A DNA stretch of 64,000 bases from Phalacrocorax aristotelis (lineage: Eukaryota; Chordata; Aves; Suliformes; Phalacrocoracidae), in the NCBI RefSeq assembly GCF_949628215.1, contig NC_134277.1, forward strand, positions 61,659,918 to 61,723,917, written 5' to 3'. Position numbers and translations under genes: made by a program. Under the pieces are notes generated by a model, which did no database searches, was not told the origin of the DNA, and saw nothing but the letters and a program-made list of their open reading frames with translations. This document shows, piece by piece, positions 35,558 to 48,999 of the stretch. How positions within the stretch are numbered: position 1 is the stretch's first letter; each line of letters opens with the position of its first letter.

Positions 35558-38500
35558 TCACACACCTGACTATAGTGCCTGTTAGACTTCCTCTTTCCTT
35601 CCAAAATTTTCTTTCTTTGTTGTTTGTTTGTTTTGCGACTCTCTTTGCCTCTAAAATCTAACAGGAGTTGAGTACAAATTAAGAAGTTCCTCTGCATGAC
35701 AGCCAATGTTAATTTATAATGGCTGAAGGCCTGGAACAAAGGAGGGAGAACTTTATATAAGAATCATTCCTCACCCTGCCACAGCTCTTTCTGACTGTAC
35801 TTCTTTGTGTAGTGTTCAAATCTGGTAAGGTTGCTGATGTTCCTTAAGTGACAAAGTCTTGGTGGCCATATAGAGTGCAATCATGGTTAGCCAAAGGAGA
35901 ATCCCCTCATCTAAAGAGTAATCAAAACTGATGCAATCAGGAATGTTTTTTACTGCTAGCTGGGGAGATAAGGAAATAGTGAGAGGCACAAAGGAGGGAA
36001 GTTAGCCTCTAGGGATTACTAATTACAGTTTGTTTTGAAGTTTTGATTCAAAATTAGTTTACCCCAGCCCTGGATTGTAGATGCATCTCACTGTTGCATT
36101 GGAGGTCCTTAATGCTCAGCTGTGTGTGTTGGGGGGGTATGGGTTTTCTGTTTTTCTCTAGAGCTGCTGCATGTGGGGAAGAAGGGTGTCTCCCTGACAA
36201 CTGTATTGGAAAAATGGCAATTTAGCTCACAGCAGCTCTTTCTAAAGCACCAATCAAGAAGTGATGCAAAAAGCATAATGCTCATGTTAGTTCCTACTGC
36301 TGTCTGTTATTTAATCTTTAGGCAGATTTTAACACTTCTAAGTGACCTATGGGGCATCAGCAGTAGGGACCCAGTCCAGATTTACCATGTGTACACACAT
36401 ATTGCTGTACTTGTGTGGCTCTAGCACAAACACTTTCCTGGCTATACTGATTTTGTCAGTCCAGTCCCAGGCACTACCTAATTATCCCAAAAGAGGAGAG
36501 GTATTGTTCAAATGAAGCTGCAAACTAAGGACAGAGGCAAAGGAAGATTTTGCATTTCCTTCTCACACATTGAAACATGTAATATCTCATGTCTAAGATG
36601 GCAGATAAGCAGAAGCATGGCTTAAGCCAACATTATGAGCCAGGCTAACCAATAGCAGCTGTGTTATGCTCAAAAATGCAAGAGTGGAGTTGTGCTTTTA
36701 CAACCTCTCTGAGGATTTAAAAGGAATTAGGATGTTTTTGTTAATGATTCCTGAAGTGAAACTCTTCAGTTTCTCAGAACAGCCTTGTCCGCAGACCTGG
36801 CTTTCTGTGGTAGCCAGGCAGTGGCGTGACATTGCCCCTCAGGTCACTAGCCAAGGCAGGCTCACTTGGTTTGAAGTTTAGTTAATATTCTGGTATTTGT
36901 GTGTGTTATCCAGGCTGCTTGTCTGGCCTCCACAGGTTCCTCTGGCAACCTGGGAGCTCCTGGCTGGTGTAGATCCTGAGCTGCTTTCGAGATAAAATAG
37001 GCATAGTTGCAGATGTGCTGCTATTCCCCTTGAGCTTGCAGGCATTTCATCAGCCTCTATGATTTGTGCCAGGGGCTGAACTAAGATCAGGCAAGTGCAA
37101 GGTTAGCGTAAAACCCTCCTTTACCCTTGGGACAAGCACAGATTAGTCCAGTCACATGACCCAATGCTTAATCCAAATGACCCAGTTCTGTCTCTTGTTT
37201 ATTTGTACCTTCCCAGATAGCCAGTTCCACTTTTTCCTTCTTCAGGCTTCTCATCGTGGTCTCAGAAAGTCTTGATGCTGTTTCTGCTTTTCTCTCTCCC
37301 AATCACCTCTCAAAGTCACTCTTGGCTCCTGAGCCAATCCAGTTCCTTGGTCTTTAAATGTCTCCATCTAATTTATTCTCCAGTCTGGCCTCTAGTGGCT
37401 TCCTTCATTATAAGATATAGAAGTCATCTGTCTTCCAAGCCTGCTTTTCACTGCTGGATTCTTTGCCCATCTGATAGTTATTCTGATACCCTCCAGTACC
37501 TGATGTCAGTCTTCTGCCAAAACTCAGACTCAGCTGCCATACCCCTAAGTGCCTTTTTCTAGCTAGGCTGACCCCCTGTATGATGCTAGGCGAAGTAGAA
37601 AGGTCATTAAAGGCCAATTGGACCAAGTTCCATCCCTTAGCAGGCTAGGGTTGTAGTTGCTGGGAAAGTCTTTCTCAGGCCCTGCTTTGGGCTACAACAA
37701 ATGCAAGAGGAATCCAGGGAATATGGCTGCTTAACATCTACAAAGTCTGAGTTTGCGCCAACTTCAGTGCAAAATTTTCTAAGATTCAGAACACAGTAAA
37801 TGCTGGGAAAGTTTTCCAGAAAACAAGGCTACTGCCTTGCCAAATTCATGGAACTAGTTGGTGCCAATAAAATCCCAGAGACTTTCCTCAGTGGAGGGAA
37901 AGAAATTGCCCAGAATTGACTTTGACTGGATCTTTGCAAGTTCTGAAGCTGTATCAGGCAGACAGATGACACTGGGGCTTTCAGGATTTTGGAATCCACT
38001 TCTATTTCCTCTCTTTGGAATGTTTAAAAAGAAATACAAAAGACTGTATAGCATTTATCTTGCAGTGAGTTAGGTCCTCATGAATTTGAAAAAGTCACAA
38101 TATTGCTTTGATAGCCTTTCATGAGAAAATATTAATAAAATTTATTGGTACTTCAGGCATTTTCTGAAAGGTGTCTGATACTCTACATCAACAGTATTAT
38201 TGTTAATTATAGGTTAGAATACGAAGGGACTTCAACTAGGCCTATATAGTACTATACTACATGTTATTCCCTAGTGAAAGAAAGGCTTGTCTCTAATTTT
38301 TAAAAGCTACAATGTTAGAGAATATGGATCTACATATATCAAACTACACATGTAAAACTGCACTACTATTGTTGTACTTTACATATAAGTATATCCATTG
38401 GGGCAAAATGAAATAAAAACCAACCAAACCTAGTATTTCTTTTGTTTACAGGGTTTGCATTTTCTTTTGTTTCTCCAGTAGGTTCCCAAGACTGCTGCAG

Positions 38501-38722
38501 TTTAACGTTTAAGTTTAATGATACAGCTAGTTTTCTGTTCTAGGATACACATATACTTTAAAAAGAATAGGCTTTGTAAAAGGCACTAGCAGTAAGCAGT
38601 TTCAGTGCTGTTTAATGTTCATCCTCTAGTGGTAACAATGGTGAATTACTGTTTGGTTAGCAACTCTCTTCATGTGCAAAGTTCCTTTATGCATATTTAT
38701 ATTGCAATGCCACCACAACGTA

Positions 38723-38775
38723 ACAAAAAAAAAAAAAAACAAAAAACCAAAACCAAAACCAAAAAACCCCAACAA
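38723..38775. repeat. A-rich tract with CCAAAA units
   Basis: A long A run is followed by repeated CCAAAA units and AACCCCAACAAC. It is low-complexity sequence with no element body attached. Confidence 0.85.
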
Positions 38776-41651
38776 CTTAAAGGAAGCCATAGAGTCCAAT
38801 CCCTCAAAAATAGGCCCCTCTAATTATTACTGACCTTAAGTATGGGTTGCAGGTGCTGAGGCTGGAAAAGATTAGGGACTACAGACACCAGATTCTTATG
38901 AGAAGGTAACCCCCAAGGCATCATGTTTTGTAAAATAAAATGCCCTTTTTCTGCATGGATGAATGTGAATCAGAGTTGCAACAGGTTGTTGAGCCTTGCA
39001 TTTGTCCTGGCTTTCAAATGCAACACTGAATATGTTTGTAAGTTCAGAACAGCCTTCCCACTGAGGGTGTTCTTTTAGGGCAGTATTTTTCCTTTAGAAG
39101 CTAAGCTATGACCTTGACCTAGGGAACTGTTTTCAGTACACTTGCCTCTGAACGGATATTATGCAATCTACCTGCTGATGGTGACTAAGCATGATGTTGG
39201 ATGGAGAAGAACAAAAACACTACCAAGAACAGAGGGAAGACACAGAAATGTCTTCACCCTGGATTTATGAGCTCAGCCTTGTTCCCACTGAAGCAATGGT
39301 AACACTCCTGCTGACAGAGCTGGGAGCGCTCCGCCCAGCTGCAGCATTTCTGTAGAAGTTCAGATTGAAGAGAAAAATATTTAGCCCACATATTTAACAT
39401 ATTTCTGATTTAAATAACAGAGAACTTCACTGATCATAGCTGCACAATTTTAGGATAACTAGGAAAAGTGGAAAACTCTTAAAAAAATATTTTTTTCTCT
39501 CTAAGTTACAACACAGTTACATTCCTGCTACAGACAAAACCCTGAGTAATAAATCACACAGCAGTGTCACTGACCTGTACTTTGGTGTGTTTTGTTCTAT
39601 AAGACACCAAGCATAAAAGTCTCCCTTAGCTCTGTCGTTGCAGTTCACAATGCATATTAAAACAGCTCACTCCTCAACATTTCTGACTTAGTAGAAAAAA
39701 ATGAACAAACATACTGAAGTTTTGAATGAGCCTAGGGGCACCTAGAAATGTTGGACCAGTTGAAGCTATTGAGAAAAATTTTCAAATGTTATTAAAAACT
39801 AGAGACAGGCACACAACCTAGGACACCACCTAGGATGCAGGCCCCCTCCCAGAAAACCTCAGATCCGCTGCTGAGTTCTCATACTGATATGTAGGTACCT
39901 AATGCCTAAATGAAATTAAATTTTGTTTGATAGGGCAGTCAGTCCCAGTGGGCATGCAAACCTCATAGAGCTTGACAGCAGCTTCTGGCTGCCAGCTTTC
40001 TGGGTCTGCCCATCCATGTGATCTCACAGTACTTTACATCAGTCCCACTCCTCCACCATGAAATGTGACACATGGGCAGGAGATGTGTAGCACACACTAG
40101 TCAGACAGGAGGTATATCTATCTGCCTTTAGTTTCAGCAGCCCACAGGACAAAATTCTAGGAAGTGAGAGACTCATTTCAGATCCCCTTCTCATCTGAGA
40201 TAGAACCTTGAAACCAAGCATCCTAGGTCACAAGGCAGTAAACACCATCACTAGACTTACTGTGGAGTCAGGGCTTTTAAGTGCTACCTGTCAACATTGT
40301 TCTACTTTGCCTAAGTAGTCATTACAAAAGAAGACTGAACTTGCATTATAAGTCAGTGACTCACTGTCTTTCATCTGTGGTGTTTTATTTCTTTGGGGTT
40401 TTTGGGGGGTTTTGCGTTTTAGCCCATTCTTATTGAAAAAATGGAAAGAAGACGGGAGAAAACCATTCTTTATTACTCCCAGGGAGAAAAAAAAGAAAGA
40501 AATCAGTCATATCTCTTCTGCTTCTTACTGGTGCTGCCATTTTGATCCCTTTTGTTGTCCTCCATTTTGTCCTTTTGGCCTTTCCTAGCTTTGTATGTCC
40601 TCTTCTAACTGGATTCTTCTTTCAGCTTTTCATGTCATTGTAGGTTTGTCCCCTGTAGTGACCCTCTTCACTGGCAGATACCATAAGCTTCCTAAAGCTT
40701 ACATCTTCTCATAAAAAGAAGATGCCAGCAATGAAAGGGGAAAAGAAATATCTCATATGTCTAGGATAGGAAAACAAAGGTTCTTTTCCTAGAAATGGAA
40801 TAATCCAGCTTTCTAGTATGGAAGGTTGATGTGAATTCAAATATAGGAATGAAAATATGGGAAGCACTCCTGACAAATTTACCAGCAGAGGAGATGGATC
40901 CAAAAAAGCACTTACAAGATGCCTCGGTAAAATGGGTTTTAAAGCATACTTCCCAGCCAAGAAAGCACCAAGCAATTTATTGCATCATACAGCATACAAT
41001 TAAATGAAATTGGTGCTGCATGAGAGTATTCATACAAAGGAGATGGGTGCTTTAGCAGTTGTTGCTCCTCTCTAAGAAAAAAAGAAAAAACCACAAAAAA
41101 CCAAAACCTGCACAAATCACAGTTCAACACAGCAACAGGCTTTGCCACCATGGGAAGGAAGCCATTACAGTTAGACAGAAGGCTTGCAATTGCAACCAAA
41201 AACACATTACAACACATATGCTAATGTGGATATGTGTTAATAATTGTAACTGTGCTAAAGGGAAGAAAGAAGGGATGGAACTGGGATGGTGGAGAAAGAA
41301 GTGCTGTTTGGCATCCTGAACACTCCTGGTTAGCTGAGAAAAAGTCAACTGAGACTGTAGGATTGGAAATTATACTATAAACGTTATGATGTAAGCATAC
41401 AAATCAGTAGCGTGTCCTGACCTTGATCAGTATATTCAGTAGCAGGTGGGTTTTTTTGGCCACAACTAAGTGATGATAAAAATTGATTAAAGAAAACAAC
41501 AAAACACTGAGCAAAGCCCTTACATGAGACCAGCAAAATGAAGACTGTGATGACTACATTTGGAGAACACATAAGGCAAGGAAAAACACAGTAGCAGACT
41601 CACAACAGCTAAAAAGTTTCTCAGAATGCAAAATCAGTGTAGAAATAGAGA

Positions 41652-41686
41652 ATAAGAAATAAGAAAATAAGAAATAAGAAAATAAG
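41652..41686. repeat. 15-bp tandem repeat, two copies plus
   Basis: ATAAGAAATAAGAAA occurs twice head to tail and is followed by ATAAG of a third unit. Confidence 0.9.
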
Positions 41687-43730
41687 ACTTGAACTGATTA
41701 TTTTAAAAGGTGTATTGTATTTTTTACATAAACTTAATAAGTCTGCAGAACATGTTTTTATTGCGTAGATATCTTTGAGACTGGGAAAATTACCAAATCA
41801 GAGCGGGGAAAAAGTGCTATATATAAAAATTAGAAAACTAAATTAAAGAGAAGGTGGTGTTGGGGGGTGGTTTATTTTTGTCATGTTGACCATGTTATAG
41901 TCAGCCAGTCACCAACTGTAATAACAACAAAAAAATAAAAGTCTTACTTTTATAGTTACATGTATAAGCATTTCTGCAACAGCTCAATTAATCAGATTTC
42001 ATGACAGAATAGCTTCTGAGACATCTAATAATTCTCTCTGTGTGTCTTAGTTTTTACAACTGACTATCACCTAACTGTGGATCACTAGAAGTTTTATTCT
42101 TTTCCATGTGGCTTTTCTAAGGAAGGCAAAATTGTGGTGATTTATTGAAATCAGTCAAGTTCCTATTTGTAAAAAGAGGCACTCTACTTTCATCTGTAAC
42201 GAGGTGCTTTGACAATCTGATTTTGGCTTTTTGCTTTGTTTCATTATACATTAATTATATTGATTTTTTTTTTAAATCCAGTAACCCTGTGTGATCTCTG
42301 TGTTTGATGGCAGAGATTATTTATACAGTAGGTCAGGCAAATATTCATGTGACATTCAATCTTATCTCCAGTGCGATTTTGATATAATAACAGGTTAGAT
42401 TAACCCCTTCAAGTCTCTACTTGCAAAGGAGAGACAAAGGCTCCTTCAAGGAGCCTTAAAACTGCTGACAAGCAGAGTTAGCAGCTTTAGTTTTCTCTAA
42501 AATGCTTGCTGAGGTGTATTTCCCCAAGAGTAGGTGCCACAGAGGGTGACCTGCCTGAACGAGGATATTGTGTCTCACGGTTAATTTGTTTTCACGCTCT
42601 TCTCCTACCTCTTCACACAGAAAGCAAGCCCTGTCCCCCTCACACCAAAAGGTTCAGGGGTCACAAACAGAGGCAAGCACCTCAGAGCATCTTTGTTCCT
42701 CTGGACAGCGTGAACTTGCATCCCCTGCAAAGAGTTTGAAATAGTAAATACATGTAGATTAAGGCTGCAGTGAGTAGCAAAAGCTTTCACACTTGATAAC
42801 TATCAGGCACTAATTCAAAGGTGGTAATGTTTGAATAGCTCAGGCAACCCTGAATCCCAGCAGCAGCTTACCTGGTTTCACTTCTCCATGCAAGCCTCAA
42901 GCTCTCTAGAACTGACTGAAGTCCCAAAGTCCTGTCTTTCATCCTCTAGGGAAACAGTAGAGACTCTGAAACATTAAAAAAGTACTCTTGGTATTACTAG
43001 CAACAATATTATAATAATAATTAATAGCAATGATATAGGTGAAATCAGAAATGCCCCATAACAAAAGGCAGGGACAGATTTCTTGACAAAAGCAGCTGCA
43101 CAAACTGTTTTATTTCTGTAAGAGCCAGTGCAGAAGTGAATAACCTAAATGTAGAAAACAATTGTAAATGATCCAGAGAAACGAGCCCTTGTGTTTTAAC
43201 AACATATCGTTTTGCTGTCAGTAACAGCCCTCTTGCTCTCTTGGTGAGAATTTCATGCTACTGTCTTCTGCTCTGCCTGCAGCCCAGTCCCTGTTCCTGT
43301 AGCAGGCCCAGTTCTGGCATGTTTTTCCTCTAGTTTCGGCTTCCCACTTCATAGGATGGATAACCAGAGAAAATGGACCTCTTGACTTACTGTGGTCTGC
43401 ATCCTATGACTTATCCCTATTTTTATTATAATTTTTAAAAGCATAAAAAGATGAAAGAATTCCATTTTAGATTTTAGTATTAACAACCAAAGATACTCAT
43501 GGAGGAGAAAACCCTCCATGAAGCCTCAGAAGAAAAAAACAGGAATTTGAAACATCAGGGCCTCCTCCATTTTTGGGTTAGCAGTAAGCTCCTTTAAAAA
43601 TCCACCCTCTCTACTGTGAAAGAGAATATCCACTGTTCCATTTGATGAGGTATAAACCAATATAAATGAATTATTGTTGGCTGTTGTCCCACGGACACTT
43701 GTCCCCTAAGTTGTGTAACTGGCTGTGACT

Positions 43731-44370
43731 ATCATAGAATCATAGAATCATTAAGGTTGGAAAAGACCCTTAACATCATTGAGTCCAACCGCTAACCTAT
43801 CACTGCCAAGTCCACCACTAAACCATATCCTCAAGCACCATGTCTACCTTTCTTTTAAATACCTCCAGGGATGGAGACTCCACCACCTCCATGGGCAGCC
43901 TGTTCCAATGCCTGACAACCCTTTCAGTGAAGAAGTTTTTCCTAATATCCAACCTAAACTTCCCCTGGTGCAGCTTGAGGCCATTTCCTCTCGTCCTATC
44001 ACTTGTTACTAGGGAGAAGAGACCAACACCCACCTTGCTACAACCTCCTTTCAGGTAGTTGTAGAAAGCCATAAGGTCTCCCCTCAGCCTCCTCTTCTCC
44101 AGACTAAACAACCCCAGCTCCCTCAGCCGCTCCTCGTAAGACTTATTCTCTAGACCCTTCACCAGCGTTGTTGCCCTTCTTTGGACACGCTCCAGCACCT
44201 CGATGTCCTTCTTGTAGTGAGGGGCCCAAAAGTGAACACAGGACTTGAGGTGCAGCCTCACCAGTGCTGAGTACTATCACCTCCCTGCTCCTGCTGGCCA
44301 CACTATTCCTGATACAAGCCAGGATGCCATTGGCCTTCTTGGCCACCTGAACACACTGCTGGCTCTATGA
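43731..44370 (-). mobile_element. CR1 LINE fragment, 3' end of ORF2 and 3' UTR
   Basis: On the minus strand the element ends at about 43731 with the CR1 tail (ATTCTATGATTCTATGAT) and a typical 3' UTR. Upstream is the C-terminal part of the CR1 ORF2 reverse transcriptase: an open frame from 44261 to 43818 contains [40 protein letters not shown] and [21 protein letters not shown] second frame (44346 to about 44270) carries the preceding [20 protein letters not shown], so one frame break lies near 44262. The copy is 5'-truncated and cannot move on its own, but the long open frame shows modest decay. The outer border near 44370 is approximate. Confidence 0.93.
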
Positions 44371-45433
44371 TGCCCCTGGTCTGGGGCTGGATCTCACTTT
44401 TTGTCCATCACTTTTCTCCCTACTGCATGTGGAAAGGCTTATTACTGGAAAGTCATATATTAGTTTGGGGAGGAAAGGAGAGTTTCATTGGCATCCTGGC
44501 ATTTAACCCATGTGACAGACCCAGACGTTAAAGTAAGCAGTAGCCTTCTGTTACTGTCTCAAACTGTCCCTCACATGAGATGCCTTAATATGTATTTGAA
44601 AGCCCAATTATATTTAAATTGCTTTTAGAGTAAATCTCTGGGAAAGTCACCTTTTCCTTTATCAGCAGAAGATAGCAACCACTTAAGAAAGTAAAACTAA
44701 CAGTGGTGAAGGCTGAAGACTCATGTCATCAGTGCTTACAGCCCTCAGGGACTGCAGTAAAGTGCACATTACTTGTTTGGTGGTACTCTTTTCTGTTACT
44801 GGGCCTGGAGAGACACAGTGGTTGAAGAATACAAAGAGGTTTAAAGAGCTGGTGCTGGTTTAGGTGTCTGGAGCCAGTGCTAAAGGGTTCATTTAAAATT
44901 TTCAAAGTTGCTGCTAAGGTATAGCTCACTCTGGTAGGCAATGAAAACACTTCATTTTCAGGTGGTCCCAGGCAATACCCCTACCTGGGGTTAGTAATGC
45001 TGACTACAGCAGGATGGGTGAAGCCGAAGCCTTTTTATATTAACTCTCCACACAGGGACTCACACTCTGCTGCGTGCTTTCAGCTTTATCTCTTGTCAAA
45101 GTGTTTCTGGATTATTTCTCCAGCTAGAAAAACTCATACTTGTGCCATCACCACATGGTAGGATGACTAAAAGACCTGTCTTGCCAGAAGAGCTCAATAG
45201 TTCTTAGAAAATAATTATCTGGCTGGTCTATGCATGCACATCATTGTGAACAAGGTGTTTTACTCAGTGCCCAAACACTTGGGGTGCCACCAAGGAAATA
45301 AATTACTTTTTCCTCTTTTCCCTAGCTAGAGGGAAGAGCCTCTCACTTTTCTTGTACTAGAGTTTCTGCAGTCTTAGGTATTTATAAAATATTTCCCACA
45401 TTCTAGCAAAACTAATTTCTGGGGAAAAAAACA

Positions 45434-45475
45434 GCAAAAGTTAGTTTGCAGAAGTTAGTCTGCAAAAGTTAGAGA
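45434..45475. repeat. 14-bp tandem repeat, three copies
   Basis: GCAAAAGTTAGTTT, GCAGAAGTTAGTCT and GCAAAAGTTAGAGA follow one another directly. Confidence 0.85.
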
Positions 45476-48400
45476 ATATTAGTGCAACACAAACTTGGAA
45501 CACCTCTTTATCTGTATCCAGAATCTAATTCTAAAGTCATGCTTACCCAACTAGAAGAGAAAAATAATACCAAACGGCAGGTATGTAATTGGCACAAAGT
45601 GACAACTAACAACCAATAAATGCTTGAATCATATTATTCATCAATAACTTAAGCACTGCCAATTACTTGGATAAAAATTCCTAATAATCCATAGAGCTGA
45701 AATAAAGCCTTTTTTGATAGGGAATAAATGACAGAGAAGGGAATAGGGCTTTTTGTATTTCTAGCACAGCTGTTTCTCTTCATATGCTTGATGCCATATA
45801 TATATGTGTGTGTGTGTATCACACAGTAGTTTTGGATATTAAACTTAGAACTCAGGATTAGTTTCTTACCTAAAGAAAAATAATGAGGATACTCCACTGC
45901 TTGTTTTGGGGTTTTTTAAACATATCCAGAGAAGCAGTCCCAGTAGGAAATCGTTTGGCAAGCCACTTGAATTTTTGGTGATTAGGGAATAAAGATCACT
46001 TGTACACAAACTTATATAAAACTTTATGTTCTATGAGTCACGCCATGTGGCTTTACAGAAAAGAATAAAAAATCCCAAACCTTATTTAACATGCAAAATG
46101 AGGTCATTGGCTAAGAATTACTGAGAAACCAATGGGGAAAGTCTTGTAGAAAAGTAACCCTTGCTTAGGATTCACTTTTGACAAGTGGTTCAATTTAGGG
46201 GACAACAGTTGGAACACCTAAAAATTACCATCAAAAGTCTTCAGTAAACACAGCTTTACATCATGGACATTTTTAACCTCCTGTCTCTTATCTGTTTATG
46301 TTCTTTAAAGCAATGTCAGGGTCAGAGATGGAGATTGGTAGATGAGTTGTAGTATTACATCAAACAGAGCCTACATAAACATATACACTGCTTTCACTTC
46401 ATTGGTGTCCCATGGCCTATACAAAAGCATTGCCTTGTTGATTGATACTGCCCTAAGTTATCATAACCTGTTCTAATGTATGTTCATCACAGTTATATAA
46501 AAGAAATATGAGGGGACTGATTTTTATGGGTCTACCTTTTGTGCAGAAGGACATCTGCTCACAAAGTTTGCTTTAGCAGAGTTTTAGGTTTCCTCCGTTT
46601 GACTGTACAAAAGGCAGCAAGGGAAAATGGGCTGGGCCATCATTTAGAGTTGACCTGCAATCATAAAGCAAACAAAACACACGCACCTTCATAATGTTTT
46701 ATAATCTATGGGATATTTTTTTGTTTATCTTTTGTTTATCTTACTGGGTAAACTGAAAAAATCTGCCTTCTAAGAGGCTGCCGGGTGTTAGGAATTCCCT
46801 GGGCAGCTCAGATACTGCCAGCTACCCCACAGCAAGGAAAAATATGCCAAAGACCTGAAAACATGATAGTGCTTTGGAAGAATGAGATTCTTTTGAAACT
46901 AGTGGAAGTTTTGTGATGTAGGCCTGTATGTCAGACAAGAAATTATGGTGGTGAGCTAAAAAATACTTTTTAAAAACATTTCATGTGCATTATTAAAAGC
47001 TATTTCCTCTCAGCTTCTCTTTTTTTAAAGACACAAAATCTGCAGTCAGGATGGTAACTGTTACTGCAGAGTACATCATTTCAGAGGCAAGTAGCTTACG
47101 TTAAGCAGTCAGTAGTAGAATGATCCTCAATTCTGTTCATACAAAGCTATCTAACATGGCAGAGAGACATACATAGATAAGTGAATGAATACAAGCATAC
47201 ACATATACAAATGCATATGAGCTCTTTGGGTCTTTGTCATTTTACAACTGGATCTACTTTCCATTTGTATTTTTTTTCATTTTTCTTCATGAAAGGGACT
47301 TTGGTTTGCATTGTTTTCTTTTTGTCTTTGAGGGACGAAAGATGACATTTTGCTGTATATTTTTCACTTCACATTGAATGGTAAGGGAATCATTATTTTC
47401 TAAGACAGATGCACAAGAAAAAATTAGAAATTAAAGGGTCAAAAGAGCATTAGAGCTTGAAAAGTCTAACTGCAAGTAAAAATTGTCATGCCCTAGGTTT
47501 TCAGAAAAACATGAGAAGTACACAGAATTCTTTTAAAATCTGTAAAATTAATCTTGATTAAAATGCTTAAAAATGCTAGTGAGTTTTAAGTGCTGCCATC
47601 TTTTGTGTATCCAGATAGAGATCCCTAAAACAACCTGAATTAAAAAAAAAGTCAATGAAGTAGTTAAGTGAAAAAGTTTCAACTTTTAAAAGTCTGTAAC
47701 CAGTAAGAATACTTTTATGAATTGAGTTATGAATATAGGGGGTAAAAAAAGAAAAAACAAAACCACAAAACAACACAAAAACCCAACCCAGAACAACCAA
47801 ACCAAAACCCCACAACTTTGGCATTAATAGCAGAAAAAGAAGAGTGAATAATAGAACATAAACAATGCTCTGCAGTTCTGCTTCAACTTTCTTTCATGCA
47901 AATGATAATTTACAAAAGAGGAGAACTAACTGCAAAAAAAAAAAACCCAACCAAACAAAAATCATGCTACATTAGATGACTTGACAGTGGAATTTGCTAT
48001 TTCAAGCTCAGTACATACTGCAAATATCAGGATAAAATAATCTGTTCAGCACAGTGTAGTTTGAATACTTTTGCTTTTATTATAGTAACAACTGTTGCAT
48101 GCAGAGGAGTGAAAGAAAGATTTTCTTCCCCATACCCCAGGTGATATATGAGGAGATGGAGATGGTAACAGGACAGACAGAAAAGCAGATATCTCATTTA
48201 TTTTTTGACTTTTTGACAAACGCTGGTTTCCCCCAAGTGCGTGTTTTGCGGACTGATACTCCTCTCGTCCCAGCAGCAGTAGCAAAACTGAGCCCAGATG
48301 CGGGAAATCCCTCCAGCTTCGGCTGCGCAGCCCCTCCCGGAGGTTAAGGCAAGGACTCCTACGTGCATGTGTGCAGTGGTTACTGGATCCTGATGGCTTT

Positions 48401-48865
48401 ATTACCCTTGGGGCCTCCTCTTTGGTATGTCAGTGTCCTCCTAACCTGCAGCCACATGACGAAAATTAAACAAGGGTTTGTTACATTTGTTGCTGGGGAA
48501 ATACGAAATCAGTTGACTCAGTTTCAATGGGATTTCCCTCCTCTCCTTCCTCCCCCCTTTTTTTAAAAAACATTTACATTTTTATCAAATGTCAAGAACA
48601 GGAGACAGGAGACATTTTTGACAGGCAAAAGGGGAGGGGATACCCCGCATCCATCCATTCCCCTCTGCCCGTTTCCCCTCCACCCCCACCACATTTTTCC
48701 TTGTTAACTGTGTTAGGGCAGAGAGGTGGGGGTGAGGGAATAAAAGCATTCCTGCATGTCTGGAGGAAAGAAATAAGATAAAGGGAGAAAGTGAAAAGGG
48801 GAGGGGAAGAGTGGTCAGGGACTTGAACTACCAGTGAAATGATGCTTCTCCAACCCTCCTGTTCA

Positions 48866-48878
48866 GATAATAGTTAAC
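48866..48878 (+). promoter_or_regulatory. IGFBP1: Distal HNF1-like site in the IGFBP1 promoter
   Basis: GATAATAGTTAAC matches 10 of 12 defined positions of the HNF1 consensus GTTAATNATTAAC and contains a perfect right half-site. It lies about 42 bp upstream of the TATA box centre. HNF1 is an established activator of the liver IGFBP1 promoter in mammals. Confidence 0.5.
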
Positions 48879-48883
48879 TCGGG

Positions 48884-48896
48884 GTTAAAGATTAAT
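48884..48896 (+). promoter_or_regulatory. IGFBP1: Proximal HNF1-like site in the IGFBP1 promoter
   Basis: GTTAAAGATTAAT matches 10 of 12 defined positions of the HNF1 consensus. It lies 18 bp, centre to centre, from the distal site, so close to two helical turns. Its distance from the TATA box is like that of the single HNF1 site described for mammalian IGFBP1. Confidence 0.5.
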
Positions 48897-48913
48897 AGCC
48901 AGACAAAGCGCTG

Positions 48914-48920
48914 TATAAAT
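48914..48920 (+). promoter_or_regulatory. IGFBP1: IGFBP1 TATA box (TATAAAT)
   Basis: TATAAAT lies 94 bp before the start codon and predicts transcription from about 48945. Together with the HNF1-like sites it forms a compact tissue-specific promoter just ahead of a CpG-rich first exon. I did not find a convincing copy of the mammalian insulin-response element next to it. Confidence 0.8.
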
Positions 48921-48999
48921 GGCCCGGGCAAGCTGAATGTATGTAAACTGCCTCCTGCTCCTCAGCCTGCTGAGCTACCCTCTTTGTGGTCCCTCCTCA

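Larger units (their letters stand above)
35580..48860. other. Intergenic region between the CCDC201-like gene and IGFBP1
   Basis: No exon is recognised in this 13-kb AT-rich stretch. It contains a CR1 at 43731-44370, an A-rich tract at 38723-38775, short tandem repeats at 41652 and 45434, and an A/C-rich stretch near 47748-47815. Distal regulatory elements of IGFBP1 may lie here but none can be named from sequence. Confidence 0.7.

Noticed and set aside
48466-48483. TTAAACAAGGGTTTGTTA considered as a forkhead or insulin-response element of IGFBP1
   Set aside because: It matches the forkhead core only partly and lies about 430 bp from the TATA box, whereas the mammalian element is close to the HNF1 site. 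Evidence is too weak to annotate.
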